Source: Acidimicrobiia bacterium (GTDB taxonomy: Bacteria > Actinomycetota > Acidimicrobiia > IMCC26256 > PALSA-610). Taken from it: a DNA stretch of 64,000 bases. The stretch spans positions 847,378 through 911,377 of the forward strand of contig JAOSJK010000001.1 of assembly GCA_027494135.1 (NCBI GenBank). Direction: 5' to 3'. How positions within the stretch are numbered: the first letter of the stretch is position 1; the number at the start of each line of letters is the position of its first letter. Shown here one piece after another: positions 9,197 through 18,251 of this stretch. The position numbers were made by a program, and so were the translations under genes. The notes under the pieces are model-generated. The model searched no databases. It saw only the letters and a program-made list of their open reading frames with translations, and was not told the DNA's origin.

Positions 9197-10657
9197 GTGA
9201 CGGACGAGAAGGGCCCTGCACCGGCTCACCTCGGCCTCCCCGACGGCTTGGTGGCCGTGGTCAAGCGCGACTGCCCCACCTGCGTGCTGGTCGAGCCGGT
9301 TCTGCAGGACCTGGCGGAGCGCGCAGCGCTGAAGGTCTACACACAGGACGACCCCACCTTCCCCGAAGGTGTCGACGTCGTCGACGACACCGATCTGGGC
9401 GTCTCTTTCGCACTCGAGATAGAGGCCGTCCCCACTCTGCTCCGGTTCGAGAGGGGCGAGCAGGTCGCGCGCACCGAGGGCTGGCTGCGCGAGCGCTGGG
9501 AGGAGCTGACGGGTGTGACGGGCCTCGGAGACGGCCTCCCCGACTACCGCCCCGGCTGCGGCTCACGCACTCTCGACCCCGATCTCGTCGCCCGCCGCAC
9601 GGCAGAGGCCGGCGCGACGCATCTCCGTTCGCGCCGTGTGACGCTCGGCGACGCCGAGGACGACATGGAGGCGACCTACGAGCGCGGCTGGTCGGACGGT
9701 CTGCCAGTGGTGCCTCCCACCCCCGAACGCGTAGCACGCATGCTCACCGGAACGACCAGAGACCCCGGCGAGGTGGTGGCGACGATCCCGCCCGACCTGG
9801 TGGAGTGCACCGTCGAGAAGGTCGCCGTCAACGCGGTTATGGCGGGGTGCAGGCCCGAGTACCTGCCGGTGGTGCTCTCGGCGGTCGCGGCGTCGTGCAC
9901 CGACACGTTCAACATGCACGGTCTCCTCTGCACCACGTGGTTCTCAGGACCGCTCGTCGTCGTGAACGGACCGATCGCGACCGCCATCGGGATGAACTCC
10001 GGGGTGAATGCTCTCGGCCAGGGGAACCGCGCCAACGCGACGATCGGTCGTGCGCTTCAGCTCGTGGTCCGCAACGTGGGCGGCGGGCGCCCCGGCGAGG
10101 TGGATCGCGCGACTCTCGGGCAGCCGGGCAAGTACACGTTCTGCTTCGCCGAGCGGGAGGAGGACTCACCCTGGGAGCCGCTGCACGTGGAGCGCGGCTT
10201 CGACGCGACGCAGTCGACGGTGACGCTCTTCGCCGCCGAGGGCGTGCGCGGCGTCGTCGACCAGATGTCCCGCGCCCCCGAGTCGCTCGCGAGGTCATTC
10301 GCCGCCTGCCTCGCCACTGTCGCTCACCCGAAGCTGCCGGTGGTGTGGGACGCCATGCTGGTCGTCTCGCCCGAGCACGCCCGCGTGTTCCGCGAGGCCG
10401 GGTGGTCGAAGGCGCGACTCCAGGAGGAGATCCGCTCGCTGCTGCTGCTGCGCGGCGAGGACTTCGTCCACGGCGCGGGTGGGATCGCCGAGGGGATGCC
10501 CGCCGCGTGGGCTCAGACGGAGTTACCCAAGTTCCGCGACGGCGGACTGCTCATCGTCCACGCCGGTGGAGGCGCCGGGCTCTTCTCGGGCATCATCGGC
10601 GGATGGGCCAGCGGTGCCATCGGCAGCGACCCCGTGACCATGGAGGTATCGACGTGA
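9197..10657 (+). CDS. Thioredoxin-like fusion protein, partner of UGSC selenoprotein
   Basis: A 486-residue two-part protein. Residues 1-110 look like a thioredoxin fold with the redox motif CPTC at about 26-29 (VVKRDCPTCVLVEPVLQDL) and a cis-Pro segment EIEAVPTLLRFERGE. Residues 150-486 form a large conserved domain with GWSDGLPVVPPTPERVARML, EKVAVNAVMAGCRPEYLPVV, NGPIATAIGMNSGVNALGQG and LGQPGKYTFCFAE. I recall this domain next to UGSC-family genes in other bacteria, but its function is unknown to me. It starts at GTG after an AAGGAG, and its TGA overlaps the next start (GTGA), implying translational coupling and perhaps a complex with the selenoprotein. Confidence 0.72.
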   Translation: MTDEKGPAPAHLGLPDGLVAVVKRDCPTCVLVEPVLQDLAERAALKVYTQDDPTFPEGVDVVDDTDLGVSFALEIEAVPTLLRFERGEQVARTEGWLRERWEELTGVTGLGDGLPDYRPGCGSRTLDPDLVARRTAEAGATHLRSRRVTLGDAEDDMEATYERGWSDGLPVVPPTPERVARMLTGTTRDPGEVVATIPPDLVECTVEKVAVNAVMAGCRPEYLPVVLSAVAASCTDTFNMHGLLCTTWFSGPLVVVNGPIATAIGMNSGVNALGQGNRANATIGRALQLVVRNVGGGRPGEVDRATLGQPGKYTFCFAEREEDSPWEPLHVERGFDATQSTVTLFAAEGVRGVVDQMSRAPESLARSFAACLATVAHPKLPVVWDAMLVVSPEHARVFREAGWSKARLQEEIRSLLLLRGEDFVHGAGGIAEGMPAAWAQTELPKFRDGGLLIVHAGGGAGLFSGIIGGWASGAIGSDPVTMEVST

Positions 10658-11193
10658 CCGGCTCCGGCAACGCGCGGATCCTGATCGACCCCACCGGAGA
10701 GCGAACAACCGCGACGCGAGAGCGTGCACCGCGCCCCCCGTCGGTCGACGGCAGGGTGGTGGGCCTCCTCGACATCGCGAAGCCCCGGGGCAGCGTCTTC
10801 CTCGATCGTGTGGCGGAGCTCCTGGTCGAGCGGGGCGCTCGCGTGGAGCGGTACTCGAAGCCCACGTTCACGAAGCCGGCACCGGTCGACCTCCGTCGCG
10901 AGATCTCGACGAAGTGCGACGTCGTGATCGAGGCTCTCGCCGATTGAGGATCGTGTACGTCGTGCAGTGTGCACGACACCGTGAACCTCGAGTCGGCCGG
11001 TGTCCCCACGGTCTTCGTGGCGTCCGACGAGTTCATCGACGCAGCGGCGGCTCAGGCGACCGCGCTCGGAGCCGACCCCGCGCGCGTCTTCGTCGCGCAT
11101 CCGATCCAGGACAGGACCGACGACGAGGTGCGCGCGCTGGCCGACTCCGCCATCGACGCCCTGGTGGCCGGGCTCACAGCTCCCACTCCCTGA
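10654..11193 (+). CDS. UGSC-family selenoprotein (in-frame TGA = Sec98)
   Basis: About 179 residues, read from GTG 10654 through an in-frame TGA at 10945-10947. The same frame is open on both sides, so no frameshift is needed. Before the TGA: ILIDPTGERTT, GRVVGLLDIAKPRGSVFLDR and KCDVVIEALAD. After it: GSCTSCSVHDTVNLESAG, then PTVFVASDEF and VFVAHPIQDRTDDEVR. This gives the family motif U-G-S-C. A hairpin directly downstream (10959-10977) fits bacterial SECIS geometry. The start overlaps the stop of the thioredoxin-like partner by 4 bp. I infer a redox selenoprotein; the reaction is unknown. A TGC-to-TGA base-calling error is the main alternative. The Sec machinery (selA/B/C/D) is not in the window. 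Confidence 0.85.
10959..10977 (+). promoter_or_regulatory. SECIS-like hairpin for Sec insertion
   Basis: Perfect 8-bp stem, GTCGTGCA (10959-10966) paired with TGCACGAC (10970-10977), with a GTG triloop at 10967-10969. The apical loop begins with G and lies 19 nt after the last base of the TGA at 10945-10947. This agrees with the known bacterial SECIS pattern of a short stem-loop inside the coding region just 3' of UGA with a G early in the loop. The codons across it are also those expected of the UGSC family. Confidence 0.75.
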
Positions 11194-11203
11194 CCCAGCC
11201 CGC

Positions 11204-13545
11204 TCAGGGGGCGAGGCAGGGTTCGCCCCCGCAGACCTCGATGAGCATCCCGTCGACGTGCAGGAACTCGCCCTTCTGCGCCCTCGCGCTCGGCTCGTCC
11301 CTAGGCTTGCCGTGTGGATCGGACCCGTAGTCCGGCGGTCGAGGCGGCTGGTTCTCCACGGGCGGCGCCGGGTTGCCGCTGTCCCAGACGACGAGCGCCG
11401 AACCGCCGAACGGGTAGCCCGGCACCTCGGGTATCCCCAGAACGGGTCGACGTCGGTGTGCCGGCCATCGGCTAGGGCGGGCTGCACGACGTGCGCCCCG
11501 ATCGTGCGGGCCTCGATCTCGGTCGCGAGGTTCGCCACCTGGTGGTCGCCGAACGCCTCGTGTATCAGCACCTGGTGCGCGGGTGTGCCCGGATACGGAT
11601 CGTCGGTCATGTGCCACGCGTAGCCGTTCGTCTCGCCGCGGTCCCACAGCATCTGGATCATGATGATGCCCATGGAGCGGTCCATCTCGTCCGGGTAGTT
11701 CGGGTTGAGGATCGTGGCGTAGAGGTCCCAGTCGACGCTGCGGTCGAGGAGGAGGCTGTAGTTCATGCCCGGTACCCCGAGCGCGGCACGCGTCCACTCC
11801 GTGGAGACCGCCGTCGCGGCACCGCCGCTGATGCCTCCCTGGCTTATCCCCTCGTAGTACACCTCGCCGGGGACGAGGACCGACGAGTCGGAAGCGCCGG
11901 CTCGGAACGCCGGATCCGACGCGAAGCCGTTGGGGTCCCTCAGGAGACGTGCGAGGAAGAGAGTGTTCAGGATCCCCTGCTGCAGCCTGTCGGCGACCGT
12001 TGGGAACTCCGACAGGTCGGTCAGGACCCCTACGACGTGCCCGACGTCGGCATCGGACATGCCGATGGTGTCGGTGCCGCAGTAGACCATGCGGTTCTCG
12101 TTCGCCATCAGGAGCTGACTCGTCGAGCTCGCCTGCGTGTAGGAGCCGAGCAGGCCGTGGCCGTACACCACGCCCCGGCCCGGTAAGACAGGATCTTCCC
12201 CGTGCTCGGTCACCGAGCGCGGGATGTTGCAGACGAAGCGCGCCGTGTACGAGCCGTTCCTCACCGGCAGCGCGTCGGGGCCGGCACCCGACGCGTACTT
12301 GTATCGCGATCCGGGCGCTCCCGTACCGGTCAGGTAGAGCGGCACCTCGAATGTGCCCGTGACCCGGCGATACACGTGATCGACGGCGACTTCGTCGTTC
12401 TGGACCGCGGTGACCGTGAAGTCGGGCGCGCCTCCTCCGAGAGACGCGAATGCATCGTCGCGGATGTGCAGCATCCGCTCACTCAGGTTGCGTTCGCTCG
12501 CGACCGTGAAGTCCCACGCGAGGTAGAGATCACCGCGGGCGATGCCGGCGTCGGCCAGGGTCGAGAAGATCTCCTCCATGTGAGGCCGACGGTCTTCGAC
12601 GGCGTCGATGAAGGTCGGATACAGACCGCGGTAGACGCGGAACGCCCGGCTCGGCCTGATCGTCTCGCCCGCCGAGTCCTTCAGCCGGCGCATGGCGAAG
12701 ATGTAGCGGTGGCCCTCCCGGAAGTTGATCCCCGGGCGGATGAAGAGCGCTCTGGTGGCGTCGCTCGTCGCCTTGCTGTCGAGCTCCGCCCAGACGGGGG
12801 TGACGTTCGAGCGTGTCGGCGTCGATCACGACGATCGGGGCGTCGGCATCGAGCGATCTCTGGATGTCGGTGACGGGCGCGGCCCCCGTCTCCGTCAGGT
12901 CGATGCCCGGTACGTACGCGACCCCGGCCGAGCCCGGGCTGAACCCGTCGTTCCTGTTCCACTCGGTGGGATCGACGTGCACGCCGGCGGCGTTGACGGG
13001 CGTTGCCCCTGCTGCGATGTGGACCCTCCTACCGGTGTCCGAGGTGGGGTCGGCGACCGTGTAGTAGTCGTTGGGGAACGGCAGGAGGCACTTCGTGCGC
13101 GAGAGGAAGTCGCAGCCGTCGGTGGCGTCCACACGGATGTTCGGCTCCCATGACCAGGCGACCGACGCGACGTCGCGCTCGGCGCCCTTCGCCGCCCGGA
13201 CGCTCACGTCTAGCCGCGTGACCCCGACGCTCAGGTCGTCTCCCGTGAAGCCCGCCGTTGCGCCGCCGGGGGAGACGGTGAAGCGGTCGGTCACGTCGAC
13301 CGCCTCCGACGGGATGCCCGTCTGCATCGAGGCCCGGAAGGTTGCCGGTGCCACCCCCGCGCCGAAGTCGACCTCCACGTCTACCGCTCCGCTGCGCGGG
13401 GCCTGACTGAGGTTCGCCGGAGCCACGACTACGACCGCGCCGCCGGGGCCCCCGGGTTGGTGTCGTACGCCTGGATCCACGCGCAGCCCGACGCCACGAG
13501 GGCGACCACCAGGGCCGGGACCGCTGCTCCGCCGCGCCGTCTCAT
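11204..13545 (-). CDS. Secreted alpha/beta-hydrolase-like lipoprotein (frame broken)
   Basis: Large exported protein of about 780 residues assembled from several frames. ATG at 13545 gives MRRRGGAAVPALVVALVASG-Cys, a lipoprotein signal. The middle contains NDYYTVADPTSDTGRRVHI and INFREGHRYIFAMRRL. The catalytic half has GVVYGHGLLGSYTQASS and YYEGISQGGISGGA, where GISQG is a nucleophile elbow, and HQVLIHEAFGDHQV near a possible acid/His. It ends VDGMLIEVCGGEPCLAP. Breaks lie at about 13449-13453 (5 C; one more restores), 12796-12800 (5 G; one fewer restores) and about 11431 (one more restores). Probable secreted esterase or lipase; substrate unknown. Confidence 0.7.
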
Positions 13546-13628
13546 CTGCACTCCCACCCGTCACCAATGCGACATTCTGCAGCCGCGAGACTACGCAGCG
13601 TGGTTCGCACCGGTCAACGGGAGCCCAC

Positions 13629-14798
13629 TCACCGCGGGGCGCAGACCCCCGCGCGGCTCGCGATGCCCGACGTGCGCCTCGCCTCACGGATCTGGTGCAG
13701 CTCGACTCCGTTGGTCAGGTAGCAGAACGAGAGACCGGTGTCGGGATCCGCCCAGGCGATCTGGCCGGCGGCGCCGTTGTGGCCGAACGCGCGGGGCGAG
13801 ACCGTGTGGCCCATCCCGCGCAGGTGGGCGCGCCCGTCATCGCCCGCGAGCACGAGGCCGAGGCTGCGGTTGGCGGGCACACCCAGGTAGTCCGGCATCG
13901 TGCACCGGACATGGCTCGTCACGTCGGCGAGCACGTCCGGGCTCCACATGTCGCCGGGGTTGTGCAGCAGCGCCTGGTAGTAGAGCGCCAGGTCGGCTGC
14001 GGTGGAGAGCCCGCCCGCACCCGGCATCCCGGCGGCGCGCGCCTCCGGGATGTTGAACGCGAGCAGGGCGTCGGGCGTCACCTCGGTTGCCGGCAGCTCG
14101 TCGATGCCGAACACGTCCTTGATCTCCTCGGGGGTCGCGAGCTCGCCGGTCGTCACCAGATCGTTGATGTCGAGCGACCTCTGCTCCTCCACCGGTACGC
14201 CGAGGCGCAGCCCGTCGAGGCCGAGTGGTCCGGTGATGCGGTCGCGCAGGAACAACCTGAAGTCGATTCCCGAGATTCGCTCGATCAGCTCTCCGAGCAC
14301 CCAGTGCGCCGAGGTCGGGTGGTACTCGTACTTCGACCCCGGCTCCCAGTTGAGCCGCCACTGCGAGAACCGCTTCAACCGCAGAGAACGGTCGAGCCAC
14401 TCGGGTGGTGCCATCGGAGCAGCGGGGAAGCCGGCGGTGTGCAGCATCACCTGCTCCACCGTCACGACCTCCTTGCCGTTGGTCGCGAACTCCGGGATGA
14501 GGTCTGCAACGCGCGCCGTGACGTCGAGCCTGCCCTCCCCGATGAGCATCCACACCCCGCCGGCCACGAGGGCCTTCGTCGCCGAGAAGATCACGTAAGA
14601 CGACCCGGGGGCGGCGTCGCCATACGACTCCCACACAGCGAGACGGCCGTCGCGGGCCAGCGCGATCTGGCACGACGGGAGGAGCCCACCGTCGATCTCG
14701 CGGCGAACGCGGGAGAGGAGCGCCGCAAGCGGCGCGGCTTCCACACCGAGCGTCGCCGGGTCGTCGACCGGCGTCCTGTCGAACGGGATGGTGATCAT
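13629..14798 (-). CDS. Serine hydrolase, beta-lactamase/EstB family
   Basis: A 389-residue protein preceded by GAGGAGG. The SxxK motif is SATK in SYVIFSATKALVAGG (about residues 72-75), with the Ser as nucleophile. The YxN-like position is in KYEYHPTSAHWVLGELI, and a late HNGAAGQIAWADP resembles the third box (HxG) of class C-type esterases. There is no signal peptide. Such proteins are usually esterases or penicillin-binding-protein-like hydrolases rather than lactamases. It is convergent with nothing close and seems monocistronic. Confidence 0.85.
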   Translation of the reverse strand: MITIPFDRTPVDDPATLGVEAAPLAALLSRVRREIDGGLLPSCQIALARDGRLAVWESYGDAAPGSSYVIFSATKALVAGGVWMLIGEGRLDVTARVADLIPEFATNGKEVVTVEQVMLHTAGFPAAPMAPPEWLDRSLRLKRFSQWRLNWEPGSKYEYHPTSAHWVLGELIERISGIDFRLFLRDRITGPLGLDGLRLGVPVEEQRSLDINDLVTTGELATPEEIKDVFGIDELPATEVTPDALLAFNIPEARAAGMPGAGGLSTAADLALYYQALLHNPGDMWSPDVLADVTSHVRCTMPDYLGVPANRSLGLVLAGDDGRAHLRGMGHTVSPRAFGHNGAAGQIAWADPDTGLSFCYLTNGVELHQIREARRTSGIASRAGVCAPR

Positions 14799-14975
14799 CG
14801 GGCCTCCTCGGGGCCCCGGAGGGTACCGAAGCCCGGCGCCGCCTGCTGCCGCGGCGCCACGGGACCAAGGTCAGCACGAGACAGGACGACCGGCGGCGGC
14901 ACAGGTGCCCGAGGGTCGTTGCCTCACGCCGAGGCGTTACATAACCTGCTCACAGACGACGGACGGGAGTTGGTC

Positions 14976-15509
14976 ATGCAGCGACTGCTGCGCGTGGTTG
15001 TCGCAGCGGCCCTCGCAGGGGGCACGCTGGTGCTGGGTACCTCACCTGCCGGAGCGAGCCTGAAGGGTCCTTGCGAGGCGAGCGGGACCTTCAAGTCCGG
15101 CGGGTTCACCGTCGATCCGACGTCGACCGACAAGGTCGAGATCCCCGCCAAGGACGACATCGCCTGGACCGGGAGCGTCCCCGGCAAGAAGAGCGACGAG
15201 CGACCGATCTCCGGCTCGGTCGAGGTCGCGTTCCCGCCCCCGATCGGCAAGATCACCGTCGGCAGCTGGTCCAGCGACAGCAGCACCTACGAGAACGCCG
15301 ACACCTACTCGTACGACGTACCCAGCGTCGTCGCCGGGTTCGACATCCCCGTCACCGGCAATCACCACGAGCCGGGGGTCATCTGCTCGGGGAAGGTCGT
15401 GGTCCGCGTGAAGGGCGGGGGGTTCGGTAACCCCCTCGCACTGGCGTCCCTGGCGTTCACGATCATCAGCCTCGTGGGCGTCTCACTCGCGATCAGGGTG
15501 AAGCCATGA
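14976..15509 (+). CDS. Exported protein with C-terminal membrane anchor
   Basis: A 177-residue protein of unrecognised family. ATG 14976 gives a clear signal peptide (LLRVVVAAALAGGTLVLG) with likely cleavage after PAGA. The body is Ser/Thr/Pro-rich and beta-like (EVAFPPPIGKITVGSWSSDS, YSYDVPSVVAGFDIPVTG) with two Cys that could pair (KGPC and VICSG). The end is one membrane helix, LALASLAFTIISLVGVSLAI, and a short basic tail. This suggests a surface-exposed domain anchored at its C-terminus. The small membrane protein downstream may be cotranscribed. Confidence 0.7.
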   Translation: MQRLLRVVVAAALAGGTLVLGTSPAGASLKGPCEASGTFKSGGFTVDPTSTDKVEIPAKDDIAWTGSVPGKKSDERPISGSVEVAFPPPIGKITVGSWSSDSSTYENADTYSYDVPSVVAGFDIPVTGNHHEPGVICSGKVVVRVKGGGFGNPLALASLAFTIISLVGVSLAIRVKP

Positions 15510-15549
15510 CGGTGTGCAGCAGCGCCGACCGTCGCATCGGAGGCAGAGC

Positions 15550-15756
15550 ATGAACAAGCGCGGACGACCCGTACTCGGAGCGGTGTCGGGCTTCTTCCTC
15601 GGACTCTTCCTCGGCCTCGACCTCCTCTTCTTCGGCGTGATCCCCCTCGACAGCATCGTCATCACGATCCTCCCGCTGCTCGGCCTGGTGGCCGGCCTGG
15701 TGCTCGCTTTCGTGGCGCCGTTGGGCCGTCCGAAGACCTCGCCTCCGTCGGGCTAG
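15550..15756 (+). CDS. Small membrane protein, 68 residues
   Basis: MNKRGRPVLGAVSG start with GGAGG at 15539-15543. Two hydrophobic stretches (VSGFFLGLFLGLDLLFFGVI and IVITILPLLGLVAGLVLAFV) make a helical hairpin, with a basic N-terminus and a short polar tail. No family is recognised. It sits 40 bp after the anchored exported protein and may be part of the same transcript. Confidence 0.65.
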   Translation: MNKRGRPVLGAVSGFFLGLFLGLDLLFFGVIPLDSIVITILPLLGLVAGLVLAFVAPLGRPKTSPPSG

Positions 15757-15768
15757 CGGCCACACGCG

Positions 15769-16170
15769 ATGGCTCTCGAGAAGCTCGACCCGACCGGCGT
15801 CCACGAACCTCAGGGGTACTCCCACGCGGTGATCGCCACCGGGACGCGCACCGTGTACACGGCCGGCCAGGTCGGGGTCGATGCCGGAGGACGCCTCGTC
15901 GGCGACGGCGACCTGCAGGCGCAGTCGGCACAGGCATTCGCGAACCTGCGGACCGGGCTCGAGGCCGCCGGGGCGACGCTCGCCGACGTCGCTCATCTCC
16001 GCATCTACGTCGTCGGCATGACCCCCGACTCCCTGGGCCCCGTCGTGGGCGGAGCGCTCGAAGCAGTCGGCGCCGACTTCCCCGTCACCGCCGCGACGAT
16101 GATCGGCGTGGCGAGCCTCATCGAGGCCGGCGCGCTGATCGAGGTGGAGGCCGTCGCAGTCATCGACTGA
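15769..16170 (+). CDS. RidA/YjgF family protein
   Basis: A 133-residue member of the Rid superfamily: YSHAVIATGTRTVYTAGQVG at the N-terminus, FANLRTGLEAAGATLADVAHLRIYVVGM in the middle and IEVEAVAVID at the end. RidA proper hydrolyses reactive 2-aminoacrylate and other enamines or imines. The Arg in AHLRIYVV matches the position of the conserved catalytic arginine. The closest subgroup cannot be fixed by eye, so a general imine deaminase role is inferred. Confidence 0.85.
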   Translation: MALEKLDPTGVHEPQGYSHAVIATGTRTVYTAGQVGVDAGGRLVGDGDLQAQSAQAFANLRTGLEAAGATLADVAHLRIYVVGMTPDSLGPVVGGALEAVGADFPVTAATMIGVASLIEAGALIEVEAVAVID

Positions 16171-16200
16171 GCGGAATGGCGGCTGGGCACCGCCCTGCGG

Positions 16201-18150
16201 CTATGCGCGGGCCCTCGACGGCGACTCCCCGGCCAGCACGACCCGACCGCGCCCACCGGCCTTCGCCGCGTACATCGCCGCGTCGGCGGCGTTGAGCAGG
16301 CCATCGGCATTGAGCCCCGGATGGCTGTTCACCGCGACCCCCACGCTCAGCCCGACGGTCGCCTGCACCTCTCCCAACCCGACCGGCGAGCCGACAGCCT
16401 CGACGAGTCGCTCCGCGAGCGCGACCGCCTCACGATCGTCCTGCACGGGCTCGGCTATCACCACGAACTCGTCTCCTCCGAGCCGCGCGACGAGATCACC
16501 GTCGCGCACAGAGCGCTGCAGCCGCCGCCCCACCTCCACGAGCACCGCGTCGCCGGCACCGTGACCTCTCGTATCGTTCACGACCTTGAAGCCGTCGAGG
16601 TCGGCGAAGAGCACGGCGACCGTCTCACCCGATCTGCGCGCCCGTGCGACTGCCCGCTCCAGCGCACCTAGGGCCGCCGCTCTGTTCGGGAGACCCGTCA
16701 GGGAGTCGTGACTGGCCTCGTGCGCCAGCCGCTCTCGCAGCTCCTCGCGCTCGGTGATGGAGGCCGAGAGCCTGTCGACGGCGCGCTCCAGCGACCCACC
16801 GAGCGCTCCCGGCATCGCCTCGCTCATCGACTCGTCGTCTATCTGCCCGTCGGCCAGAGCGGCCGCCTGGCGCTCCGCGACACGCAGAGCGACTACGAGC
16901 TCGTTCAGCGCCCGCGCGACAGCGGCGATCTCACGTGGGCCACGTTCGTCGACCAGCGGCGTCCCCAGAGCGCCGGAGCTGACGTTCCGCGCCTGCTCGT
17001 CGAGGCGACGGAGCGACAGGCCGATCGACCGAGCACTGAGGATCGTCATAGCGAGGGTGCACCCGATGAGAACCATCAACAGTTTGCGCGTCCGTTCCGC
17101 GTCTGTGGTCGCCGACCTGTGAGCGGCGACGGCTCCGGTTCGGATGCTCGCGACAGCTGTGTCCATCACACCGATCAGCGACTCGGAGCGTTCGTACGAT
17201 GCATCGAAGACCGTCGTGGCGTCGGGGAGCTCCTCGCCCGCGGGTTCACCGGTAGCGCCGGCCAGAAATCCGTCCACGATCTCGTCGAGCCGCACGGCAC
17301 CCGATGACTGCACGTACGTGATCCATTCGGCACGCGCCGCGCCCTCGAGCCTCCTATCCAGCGCGGTCGCGTCACGCTCGTACCGGTCGGTCGCAACGGC
17401 GAGATCCAGGAGCCATGGGCGGCCCTGGTCGCCACCGCGCAGCAGGTGCAGACCGATCGCTACGACCTGGTTCAACCCCGCGTCGACCGCGTCTGCTACC
17501 ACGGGTAGCGACGAGGTCTCATCGTGCATTCGCTCGAAGGCCGAGAAGCTCGCGACCAGGTGGTCCAGATCGACGGCCTCCTCCTCTACCACGGCCTGCA
17601 TCCCGATCTCGACCTGCTCGTAGCGCGCCACGAGATCGTCCGACGTCGAATGCCCGGCATCGAACCGGCGCCGCGCCGCCGCAAGCGACGAGAGCGGATC
17701 ATCGATCCGCGCGATGCTCGGCAGCGCGTCCACCACATCGTCGACGCGACCTCGCGCGACCTTCAGCTCCTCGCGCAGGTCGCGCCCGTACAGCGCCTCC
17801 GCCTGGGCGTCGTCGAGGCCCAGGTCGTCCGCCGTGCTGAGCGCGAGGCTGATGATGCGCTCCACGGCGATCCGATACCTCGCCTGCGTGAGGCTCCCGA
17901 CGAGGTCGGCTCCCTCGCGGACCTCCCTCGATTGCTCCGCCGCTTCCAGCTTCGGCGAGACCGTCTCCCAGGCGAAGAACGTCAGGCCGGCGAGGGGCAG
18001 CACGGCGAGACCCACCAGCCGCCACCTGATGCCGAACCTGCTGGAGCCGCGGAAGACCCCGCGGTCCGGCGCCGGCCTTCCGACGATGCCGGTCGGCCGG
18101 CGCGCCGGGATCCTTGCTCTTCCGGTCCATCGTCGCTCGGCCTCCTGCAC
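16201..18150 (-). CDS. Membrane diguanylate cyclase (HAMP-GGDEF)
   Basis: A 649-residue signalling protein. An N-terminal membrane helix (LVGLAVLPLAGLTFFAWE) is followed by a long helical, probably extracytoplasmic sensor of about 300 residues, a second helix (LLMVLIGCTLAMTILSARSI), a HAMP-like segment and a GGDEF domain. The active site is GGDEF at residues 558-562. An RxxD inhibitory site (Arg549-Asp552) lies five residues before it, so product inhibition by c-di-GMP is expected. No EAL domain is present. It would make c-di-GMP in response to an unknown external cue. Confidence 0.92.
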   Translation of the reverse strand: MQEAERRWTGRARIPARRPTGIVGRPAPDRGVFRGSSRFGIRWRLVGLAVLPLAGLTFFAWETVSPKLEAAEQSREVREGADLVGSLTQARYRIAVERIISLALSTADDLGLDDAQAEALYGRDLREELKVARGRVDDVVDALPSIARIDDPLSSLAAARRRFDAGHSTSDDLVARYEQVEIGMQAVVEEEAVDLDHLVASFSAFERMHDETSSLPVVADAVDAGLNQVVAIGLHLLRGGDQGRPWLLDLAVATDRYERDATALDRRLEGAARAEWITYVQSSGAVRLDEIVDGFLAGATGEPAGEELPDATTVFDASYERSESLIGVMDTAVASIRTGAVAAHRSATTDAERTRKLLMVLIGCTLAMTILSARSIGLSLRRLDEQARNVSSGALGTPLVDERGPREIAAVARALNELVVALRVAERQAAALADGQIDDESMSEAMPGALGGSLERAVDRLSASITEREELRERLAHEASHDSLTGLPNRAAALGALERAVARARRSGETVAVLFADLDGFKVVNDTRGHGAGDAVLVEVGRRLQRSVRDGDLVARLGGDEFVVIAEPVQDDREAVALAERLVEAVGSPVGLGEVQATVGLSVGVAVNSHPGLNADGLLNAADAAMYAAKAGGRGRVVLAGESPSRARA

Positions 18151-18193
18151 ATCACATCGGCAGGCCGAGCGACCCCCTTATCCCCCGCCCCGC

Positions 18194-18242
18194 GTTTTGG
18201 CGTCAGAAACCCGCGTATACCGCGAGGTTCTGACGCCAAAAC
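18194..18242. repeat. Long intergenic hairpin (single copy)
   Basis: Near-perfect palindrome: GTTTTGGCGTCAGAA and TTCTGACGCCAAAAC arms, then a second short CGCG/CGCG stem inside and a TATAC apex. It lies between the diguanylate cyclase start (18150) and the end of the LpqC-like esterase gene (18252), both on the minus strand, so it could terminate the esterase transcript. Its arm sequence is unrelated to families A and B. Confidence 0.8.
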
Positions 18243-18251
18243 GGGGGTGGG

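Noticed and set aside
10945-10947. TGA as a true stop ending a short protein, with a separate gene from 10969
   Set aside because: Both halves are needed for the UGSC family, the motif spans the TGA, the frame is unchanged and there is no ribosome-binding site before 10969.
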